Source: Geobacter sp. UBA698 (GTDB taxonomy: Bacteria > Desulfobacterota > Desulfuromonadia > Geobacterales > Pseudopelobacteraceae). From it: a DNA stretch of 10,133 nt. How positions within the stretch are numbered: the first letter of the stretch is position 1; the number at the start of each line of letters is the position of its first letter. The notes beneath the pieces were generated by a model. The model was given only the letters and a program-made list of their open reading frames with translations. It searched no databases and was not told the origin of the DNA. The stretch lies in the NCBI GenBank assembly GCA_002298925.1, contig DBMM01000103.1, positions 30,396 to 40,528 of the forward strand, written 5' to 3'. A program made the translations under genes and the position numbers. Positions 5,641-10,133 of the stretch are shown in pieces.

Positions 5641-7533
5641 GTGGCACTGATTACACTTCGCAACATAGGACTGGCCTTTGGCGGGCCGCCCCTTTTCGAC
5701 GGCATCACCCTGCAGATCGAAGCGGGGGACCGGCTTTGCCTGCTGGGGCGCAACGGCACCGGCAAATCGACGCTGCTCAAGCTGATCAGCGGCGAGCTGC
5801 CGCCTGAACAGGGGGAGATTGCTCGCCAGCAGGGGCTCAAGGTGGCACTGGTCTCCCAGGAAGCGCCGCCGGGAATCTCCGGCTCCGTTTTCGATGTGGT
5901 CGCCTCCGGCATGGGCAACGCCGCAGCGCTTTTGGCCGAATATCACCATCTGGCCCACCAGCTGTCTCTGGAGGGGGGCGAAACCCTGTTGGCCCGCCTG
6001 GAGCTTCTGCAGCATGCACTGGAGGATGCCGGCGGCTGGCACCTGCATCAAGCGGTGAATCAGGTGCTGGAGCGCCTGCAGCTGGACGCCGATGCGGATT
6101 TCAGCTCCCTTTCCGGCGGCACCAAACGCCGGGCACTGCTGGGGCGGGCCCTGGTGGCGGAACCGGATATCCTGCTGCTGGACGAACCGACCAATCATCT
6201 GGATGTAGACACGATCCTCTGGCTGGAGGATTTTTTGATCCGGAATGTCAAAACCGTACTGTTCGTGACCCACGACCGGGCATTTGCCCGGCGCATGGCC
6301 AACCGGGTGGCCGAGCTGGACCGGGGGCGGATCTACTCCTTTTCCTGCGGTTACGATGCCTTTGTGGAGCGCCGCGAGGAGCTGCTGGCGGCGGAGATCA
6401 CCCGTCAGGCGCTGTTCGACAAGAAGCTGGCCCAGGAGGAGGCCTGGGTGCGGCAGGGGATCAAGGCCCGTCGCACCAGGAACGAGGGGCGCGTGCGGGC
6501 CTTGAAGAAGCTGCGCGAGGAGCACCGCCAGCGGCGGGAACGGCAGGGAACGGCCAAGATCCAGATGCAGGAGGCCGAGCGCTCCGGTGCCCTGGTGGTG
6601 GAAGCGGACAAGGTCTGCTTCGACTACGGTGGCCGTGCTATCATCAAGGAACTGTCAACCACCATCATGCGCGGCGACCGGATCGGGATCATCGGCCCCA
6701 ACGGCTCGGGCAAGACCACCCTGCTGCGGCTGCTGCTGGGTGAACTGGAGCCCCGCAGCGGCCAGATCAAACTCGGCAGCCGCCGGGAAGTGCTCTACTT
6801 CGACCAGATGCGCGAGCAGCTGGATATGAATAAAACCGTGATGGAGAATGTGGGCGAAGGTAACGACACCCTGATCATCAACGGTGTCAGCCGCCATATC
6901 ATCGGCTACCTGCAGGATTTTCTCTTCAGCCCGGAGCGGGCCCGCAGTCCGGTACACATCCTTTCCGGCGGGGAGCGCAACCGGCTTTTGCTGGCCAAGC
7001 TGTTTACCAAGCCCTCTAACGTTCTGGTGCTGGATGAGCCGACCAACGACCTGGATGTGGAAACCCTGGACCTGCTGGAGGATCTGCTGCTGGAGTACAG
7101 CGGTACATTGCTTTTGGTCAGCCATGACCGCGATTTCCTCAACAATGTGGTTACCAGTACCCTGGTGGTGGGGGGCGACGGGCAGGTGCGGGAGTACGTG
7201 GGGGGCTACGACGACTGGCTGCGCCAGGCGGCTACGGAAGCCGAAGCGTCGGCGGTGGCGGACAGCGGGCGCCCGCTTCAGGAGCGGACCCGCCCGCAGA
7301 AGGAACGGCCCCGCAAGCTGAGTTTCAAGGAGGAGCGGGAGCTGGAGGCGCTGCCGGACCGTATCGCCGCCCTGGAGCAGGAACAGGGGAAGCTGCACGC
7401 CCAGCTGGCCGATCCGGATTTCTACAAGAGCGCCGGAACGGAAATCGTAACGATCAATGGGCGCCTGGAATCGCTGGAACTGGAGTTGGCACAGGCCTAT
7501 CAGCGCTGGGAGGAGTTGGAGGCGTTGAAATAA
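5641..7533 (+). CDS. uup: ABC-F family ATPase, Uup type
   Basis: A 630-residue soluble protein with two ABC ATPase domains and no membrane segments, so not a transporter. ABC-F proteins bind the ribosomal E site and act on translation; Uup has also been linked to transposon precise excision and ribosome assembly. Domain 1: Walker A GRNGTGKST (36-44), signature LSGGTKRRA (157-165), Walker B with DEPTNHLD (Glu182), H-loop His211. Linker with WVRQGIKARRTRNEGR (269-284), typical of Uup. Domain 2: Walker A GPNGSGKTT (352-360), signature LSGGERNRL (441-449), Glu466, His495. A charged coiled coil at about 565-630 is the DNA-binding Uup C-terminal domain. The start is GTG with AGGAG five nt upstream. 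No clear sigma-70 promoter was seen before it. It appears to be a single-gene unit, ending before a hairpin at 7547-7563. Confidence 0.94.
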   Translation: MALITLRNIGLAFGGPPLFDGITLQIEAGDRLCLLGRNGTGKSTLLKLISGELPPEQGEIARQQGLKVALVSQEAPPGISGSVFDVVASGMGNAAALLAEYHHLAHQLSLEGGETLLARLELLQHALEDAGGWHLHQAVNQVLERLQLDADADFSSLSGGTKRRALLGRALVAEPDILLLDEPTNHLDVDTILWLEDFLIRNVKTVLFVTHDRAFARRMANRVAELDRGRIYSFSCGYDAFVERREELLAAEITRQALFDKKLAQEEAWVRQGIKARRTRNEGRVRALKKLREEHRQRRERQGTAKIQMQEAERSGALVVEADKVCFDYGGRAIIKELSTTIMRGDRIGIIGPNGSGKTTLLRLLLGELEPRSGQIKLGSRREVLYFDQMREQLDMNKTVMENVGEGNDTLIINGVSRHIIGYLQDFLFSPERARSPVHILSGGERNRLLLAKLFTKPSNVLVLDEPTNDLDVETLDLLEDLLLEYSGTLLLVSHDRDFLNNVVTSTLVVGGDGQVREYVGGYDDWLRQAATEAEASAVADSGRPLQERTRPQKERPRKLSFKEERELEALPDRIAALEQEQGKLHAQLADPDFYKSAGTEIVTINGRLESLELELAQAYQRWEELEALK

Positions 7534-7539
7534 GGCCAT

Positions 7540-7567
7540 AAAAAAAGCCCGCGCAATGCGGGCTTTT
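7540..7567. terminator. Bidirectional intrinsic terminator between uup and the FKBP gene
   Basis: Perfect 6-bp stem GCCCGC (7547-7552) / GCGGGC (7558-7563) with a 5-nt loop, preceded by seven A and followed by four T, and extendable by A-T pairs. It lies 6 nt after the uup stop and 25 nt from the end of the leftward FKBP gene. The longer T run is on the minus strand, so it should act best for the FKBP transcript. Confidence 0.88.
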
Positions 7568-7592
7568 CAGTTTCCACGGTCTCAGAAGATGC

Positions 7593-8009
7593 TTATTTCT
7601 GCACGTCCAAAAGCTCCACGTCAAAGTGCAGGGTGGCGTTGGGGGGAATAACTCCGCCGGCTCCGGCAGAACCGTAGCCCAGCTTGGCCGGGATGGTCAG
7701 CTTGCGTTTGCCCCCCACCTTCATGGTCATGACCCCTTCATCCCAGCCGGGGATCACCTGGCCCACGCCGATGATGAACTTGAAGGGCTGATTGCGGTCA
7801 ACGGAACTGTCGAATTTTTTGCCGTTGTCCAGGATGCCGGTGTAGTGCACCGTAACCTGCTTGCCGGCCACGGGCGAGGCCCCCTTGCCAACCACCTGAT
7901 CGACATACTTCAGCCCCGAGGCGGTCGTCACGGTTTTGGCGGCCAGGACCGGCACGGCCAACAACGACAGCAGTGCGGCGGTGATCATAGCTTTTAAAAA
8001 TCCAGACAT
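7593..8009 (-). CDS. Periplasmic FKBP-type peptidyl-prolyl cis-trans isomerase
   Basis: This enzyme speeds cis-trans isomerisation of X-Pro bonds in exported proteins. The 138-residue protein has a signal peptide (1-23, cut after VLA) and one FKBP domain (about 30-138). The usual pocket residues are visible: Tyr56 in VHYTG, Phe66-Asp67 in KFDSS, Val85-Ile86 and Trp89 in VIPGW, Tyr112 in GYG and Phe129 in HFDVELL, so it should be active. I chose ATG 8009 because GGAGG lies eight nt upstream; an ATG five codons earlier overlaps that ribosome site and would spoil the signal peptide. It lacks the N-terminal dimerisation domain of FkpA or Mip, so it is a minimal single-domain form. It lies downstream of the OmpH-like gene on the same strand, consistent with a shared role in envelope protein folding. 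Confidence 0.93.
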   Translation of the reverse strand: MSGFLKAMITAALLSLLAVPVLAAKTVTTASGLKYVDQVVGKGASPVAGKQVTVHYTGILDNGKKFDSSVDRNQPFKFIIGVGQVIPGWDEGVMTMKVGGKRKLTIPAKLGYGSAGAGGVIPPNATLHFDVELLDVQK

Positions 8010-8038
8010 ATTTACAACCTCCATATGCTATGTGATGT

Positions 8039-8052
8039 GGTGGCACGCCACC
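8039..8052. repeat. Perfect hairpin/palindrome upstream of the FKBP gene
   Basis: GGTGGC (8039-8044) and GCCACC (8047-8052) are perfect 6-bp arms around a 2-nt centre, about 30 nt upstream of the FKBP start. It could be an operator, an mRNA hairpin in the leader, or the boundary of the neighbouring element at 8057-8182. It lacks a T tract, so it is not an intrinsic terminator. Confidence 0.5.
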
Positions 8053-8056
8053 CGGT

Positions 8057-8182
8057 TTATTCCATTTCCATATCAAAGCGCCCTCTTCGTTGGTTCGTAT
8101 TCGGCTCCTCAACATACTGTTTGTATGCCTTCGTCGCCTCAATCCTCACCGCCTTGCGTGCATCTCTGATCTGAAACTGGAA
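8057..8182 (-). repeat. Possible dispersed intergenic element with an open, codon-like frame
   Basis: Directly after the OmpH-like stop the same frame stays open for 41 codons to TAA at 8057-8059, reading about FQFQIRDARKAVRIEATKAY and onward to a charged end. There is no ATG or ribosome site suited to independent translation at its beginning. An internal dyad CATAC-AAACA-GTATG occurs at 8112-8126. The stretch resembles, from memory, multi-copy intergenic sequences of Geobacter-type genomes, but I cannot confirm this without a search. Alternatives are the decayed end of an old gene, a stop-codon read-through extension, or a leader for the FKBP gene. I saw no terminator in it. Confidence 0.35.
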
Positions 8183-8818
8183 TTACTTGTTCTTTGCGTT
8201 GAGCAGCGCGATGATGTCGTCGCTCACATCCTGGGCATCCACTCCGTCAGCCATGTAGAGCAGTTCCCGTTTGATGACCACCAGTGCCAGTCCCTTGTTC
8301 TTGCCGCACTCCACAGCAGCCTGCTCGATGGCCTCGAACAGCTTCTTTTGGACCTCTTCCTGCAGGCTCTGCAGCTCTTTTTCGGCGTTCATGCCGAATT
8401 TCTGGAACTCCTCCACTTTCTTCTGGAATTCCTTGGCCTTGGTTTCCCGCTGCTGGGGTGTCAGGCTGGCGAATTTTGCTTCCAGGGCGGACTTCTGCTT
8501 GTCGAGCTGTTTGCGTTTCCCTTCGATCTGGCTCTGGAATTTGGCCTGTTTGTCTTTGGCTTTGGTCAAGGATGTCTTGCCCAATTTGGATTCGGAACCG
8601 ATGCGGGCGATGTCGACATAGCCGATCCGCACCGGCTGCTGTGCCTTGGGAAGTTCCGCCACGGTCGGCGCTGGGCTGGTTGTCGCCGCCGGCGCAGTCT
8701 GGGTCGGTGCTGTTTTTGAAGAGCCGTCCGCCGGCTGCGCGGATTCCGCCGCGATTGCCAGCGCGGGCAGGGCGCACAACAGTAGGGCGGTCAGCAGTTT
8801 TTTAATGCAAAGGGACAT
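8183..8818 (-). CDS. ompH: OmpH/Skp-like periplasmic chaperone
   Basis: Skp/OmpH proteins hold unfolded outer-membrane proteins in the periplasm between Sec and the BAM complex. This 211-residue protein has a signal peptide (1-23, cut near AIA/AES), a low-complexity Ala/Thr/Pro/Ser linker (about 24-60) and an OmpH domain (about 62-208). The domain begins with IGYVDIARI, the usual first beta strand, followed by a long Lys/Gln/Glu-rich coiled coil (about 82-168) and a closing strand region with LALVVIKRELLYMADGVD. E. coli Skp is about 161 residues; the extra length comes mostly from the linker. The start has GAGG seven nt upstream of ATG 8818. A sigma-70-like promoter lies upstream, so it can be transcribed apart from the EamA gene. 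The FKBP gene follows on the same strand. Confidence 0.88.
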   Translation of the reverse strand: MSLCIKKLLTALLLCALPALAIAAESAQPADGSSKTAPTQTAPAATTSPAPTVAELPKAQQPVRIGYVDIARIGSESKLGKTSLTKAKDKQAKFQSQIEGKRKQLDKQKSALEAKFASLTPQQRETKAKEFQKKVEEFQKFGMNAEKELQSLQEEVQKKLFEAIEQAAVECGKNKGLALVVIKRELLYMADGVDAQDVSDDIIALLNAKNK

Positions 8819-8832
8819 GGTCTGGCCTCGTG

Positions 8833-8848
8833 GGCAGGGATGCCTGCC
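8833..8848. repeat. Hairpin in the leader of the OmpH-like gene
   Basis: Perfect 6-bp arms GGCAGG (8833-8838) and CCTGCC (8843-8848) around a 4-nt loop. It lies between the predicted promoters and the ribosome site (GAGG near 8826-8829) of the OmpH-like gene. It could be a regulatory mRNA hairpin or an operator. No U tract follows on the minus strand, so a terminator is unlikely. Confidence 0.45.
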
Positions 8849-8872
8849 GGATGGGATTATAAGAACCGAAGA

Positions 8873-8901
8873 AGGATAGTGCCTTTTGGTCCGGCTGACA
8901 A
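8873..8901 (-). promoter_or_regulatory. Sigma-70-type promoter for the OmpH-like gene
   Basis: On the minus strand TTGTCA (8896-8901) and TATCCT (8873-8878) are separated by exactly 17 nt, a five-of-six -35 and a four-of-six -10. A perfect TATAAT (8856-8861) further downstream could serve as a second -10, but its -35 is poor. Either would give an OmpH leader containing the hairpin at 8833-8848. Confidence 0.55.
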
Positions 8902-8916
8902 CAAAACTTTTTTCGT

Positions 8917-9813
8917 TCAGCGGCTGCGCCAGGAGGCGATCAGCACCGCCAGCAGGATTACGGCCCCGCCGCCGAAAAAGGAAGAGGAGAGCAGTTCACC
9001 CAGCACCAGCCAGCCGAGAAAGGCGCCCACCACCGGCTGCAGGAAGAAGAATACCGAGCCGGTGCCGGCCTCGACCATGCTCATGCCTTTGTTCCAGAGG
9101 TAGAAGGCCCCGGCGGTGGAGACGATGCCCAGATAGAGTACCGCAGCCCACAAGACGGGATTTGTCAGACCGGTGACCGGCAGGAAGCGCCACTCGATCA
9201 CCATGACCGGTGTTGTCATCAGGATCGCCCAGAAGATGGCGCCGGTGGTGATGACCAGTGGTGGCAGGGTGGCCGAGAACTTTCTGGCCAGCACCGAGAG
9301 CAGCGCCCAGGTGATGGCCGCCCCGATCAGCGCCAGATTGCCGACCAGGGACTGCCAGCCCCCGCTGCTGCCGCTGTCCCAGCCGACCACGATGATCACA
9401 CCGATGCTGGCCAGAATGACCGAGAGCAGTTTTCGGGCGGTCAGGCGTTCCCCCAGCATGAGCCAGGCAAATATCAGGATGAAGGCCGGACTGGCTGAGG
9501 TTAGGATGGCACCGTTGTGGGCGGAGGAGAGGCGGGTGCCGACAAACTGCAGTCCGACCGAGACGAAGTTGCCCACAAAGCCGATGCTGATGAAGGCCAT
9601 CTGGTCAGCGCGGGTAAACGGCTTTTTCCTGAGGCGGGCCGCCAGCGGGTAGAGCACCAGCAGGGCGGAGACGTAGCGCAGCCAGAGCAGGGTGAAGGGG
9701 GGAATGAAGTCCAGCGTGTATTTGCTGACCACATACATGCCGCCCCAGATGGAAGCGGCTGCTGCCAGGGCGCAACAGCCCCGGATGGATTGCTGCCGTG
9801 AGTGGGGAGTCAT
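8917..9813 (-). CDS. EamA/DMT-family transporter (drug/metabolite exporter)
   Basis: An inner-membrane carrier of the drug/metabolite transporter superfamily, with about ten helices in 298 residues, the usual size. Two EamA repeats are visible, at about 15-143 and 157-293. The first ends with a hallmark segment SSAHNGAILTSASPAF followed by LGERLT (residues 96-125); the second has the matching LQPVVGAFLGWLVLGE (258-273). The substrate is not predictable; relatives export amino acids, metabolites or drugs. I prefer ATG 9813 (MTPHSRQQ) over an ATG 19 codons upstream because homologues start close to helix 1. The ribosome site for either start is weak (GAG before 9813). It is divergent from livH across 219 nt and ends 98 nt before the OmpH-like start. 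No clear terminator follows it. Confidence 0.88.
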   Translation of the reverse strand: MTPHSRQQSIRGCCALAAAASIWGGMYVVSKYTLDFIPPFTLLWLRYVSALLVLYPLAARLRKKPFTRADQMAFISIGFVGNFVSVGLQFVGTRLSSAHNGAILTSASPAFILIFAWLMLGERLTARKLLSVILASIGVIIVVGWDSGSSGGWQSLVGNLALIGAAITWALLSVLARKFSATLPPLVITTGAIFWAILMTTPVMVIEWRFLPVTGLTNPVLWAAVLYLGIVSTAGAFYLWNKGMSMVEAGTGSVFFFLQPVVGAFLGWLVLGELLSSSFFGGGAVILLAVLIASWRSR

Positions 9814-9927
9814 TGTTTTCTCGAGGTTTTGCGGATTGGACCCAGCAACAGGCGAGTCGGAAAACAGCATATATCACGGCCGGTCCGTTTCCCGAAAACA
9901 TTATTTTAATTGGTCAAACAAATCTGC

Positions 9928-9956
9928 TTGCAGTGGCAGGGCGCCTATGGTACAAG
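9928..9956 (+). promoter_or_regulatory. Candidate sigma-70 promoter for livH
   Basis: Within the 219-nt divergent gap (9814-10032) TTGCAG (9928-9933) and TACAAG (9951-9956) are 17 nt apart, a three-of-six -35 with a four-of-six -10. TAAAAT (9983-9988) is an alternative -10 with a poor -35. The gap holds no other gene that I can see, and no convincing promoter was found for the leftward EamA gene. Confidence 0.3.
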
Positions 9957-10032
9957 ACACTGCTTTTTATGCCTTTATTTGGTAAAATAGGTTGTTTTTC
10001 ACTAACTTTCACTCATCAGGGACAGATTAATC

Positions 10033-10133
10033 ATGTTCTTACAACAGCTCATCAACGGCATAGCGCTGGGCAGCACCTACGCCCTGATCGCCTTGGGTTA
10101 CACCATGGTGTACGGCATCATCAGCCTGATCAA
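10033..10133 (+). CDS. livH: High-affinity branched-chain amino acid ABC transporter permease (LivH), 5' part only
   Basis: The first 33 complete codons are in the window and the gene runs off the right edge. LivH is one of the two membrane permeases of the LIV-type importer for leucine, isoleucine and valine; related systems carry urea or aromatic compounds. The N-terminus MFLQQLINGIALGSTYALIA followed by LGYTMVYGIISLI is characteristic of LivH: the first helix with the GSxYALxALG pattern and the conserved TMVYG(I)I. ATG 10033 is the start, with AGGGA about 10 nt upstream. In most genomes livM, livG, livF and a binding-protein gene lie next to it, so they are expected to the right. Substrate specificity cannot be read from this fragment. 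Confidence 0.9.
   Translation, partial: MFLQQLINGIALGSTYALIALGYTMVYGIISLI

Noticed and set aside
5362..6525. 387-codon minus-strand frame spanning the small gene start and uup
   Set aside because: It runs through the sigma-54 promoter region and antisense to the Uup ATPase domain. No ribosome site or domain was seen; it is a shadow.
6655..7539. 294-codon minus-strand frame
   Set aside because: Antisense to the second ABC domain of uup and entering the terminator; no domain or motif supports it.
8041..8056. TGGCAC as a possible sigma-54 -24 element on the plus strand
   Set aside because: Ten nt after the GG the sequence is GG, not GC, and no plus-strand gene follows, so the -12 element is missing.
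8090..8719. 209-codon plus-strand frame over the OmpH-like gene
   Set aside because: Antisense to a gene with signal peptide, ribosome site and OmpH domain. Its Leu/Phe-rich composition is the mirror of the Lys/Gln/Glu-rich coiled coil.
8896..8919. AT-rich imperfect inverted repeat after the EamA gene as a terminator
   Set aside because: The arms pair only as AAC/GTT and AAA/TTT with mismatches and no GC stem, so it would be too weak. The same bases serve better as the -35 region of the OmpH-like promoter.
9814..9870. Upstream ATG extending the EamA protein by 19 residues
   Set aside because: The extension is hydrophilic and unlike family N-termini, and its ATG has no good ribosome site. 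Start 9813 places helix 1 close to the N-terminus, as usual, though its own ribosome site is also weak.

Overview
The window reads as chromosomal DNA of a GC-rich Deltaproteobacterium, most likely the Geobacter/Trichlorobacter/Pelobacter group. This is inferred from gene content and style: RNase J in a plsC operon, an NtrB-like kinase with a GHEINNP H-box, a strong sigma-54 promoter, a periplasmic FKBP beside an OmpH-like chaperone, and a branched-chain amino acid ABC transporter gene. No 16S or other decisive marker is present. No tRNA, rRNA, CRISPR array, insertion sequence or phage gene was seen; the region is mostly ordinary core genome.

Layout: (1) 1-1967, minus strand: a membrane histidine kinase whose stop overlaps the start of an isoprenylcysteine methyltransferase-like membrane protein (ATGA overlap) that runs off the left edge. 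(2) 1968-2128: divergent intergenic region. (3) 2129-5103, plus strand: a tight four-gene operon with gaps of 1, 4 and 3 nt: plsC acyltransferase, a 61-residue two-helix membrane protein, a membrane-anchored TPR-like protein and RNase J. It ends in a bidirectional terminator. (4) 5184-5435, minus strand: a small secreted Lys/Ala-rich protein behind a near-consensus sigma-54 promoter with an IHF-like site. (5) 5641-7533, plus strand: an ABC-F ATPase of the Uup type, ending at a second bidirectional hairpin. (6) 7593-9813, minus strand: an EamA/DMT transporter, an OmpH/Skp-like periplasmic chaperone with its own promoter, an unusual 126-nt intergenic element, and a periplasmic FKBP-type prolyl isomerase. 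(7) 10033-end, plus strand: the start of livH.

How the genes relate: the skp-like and FKBP genes together form a small envelope-folding locus. The plsC-rnj operon joins phospholipid synthesis to RNA turnover through two uncharacterised membrane proteins. The kinase is probably an NtrB-type sensor whose partner regulator lies outside the window. The observations most worth following are the sigma-54/IHF promoter of the small Lys-rich exported protein, the ORF-like intergenic element downstream of the OmpH-like gene, and the two unknown membrane proteins in the RNase J operon. I found no clear new defence or mobile system.
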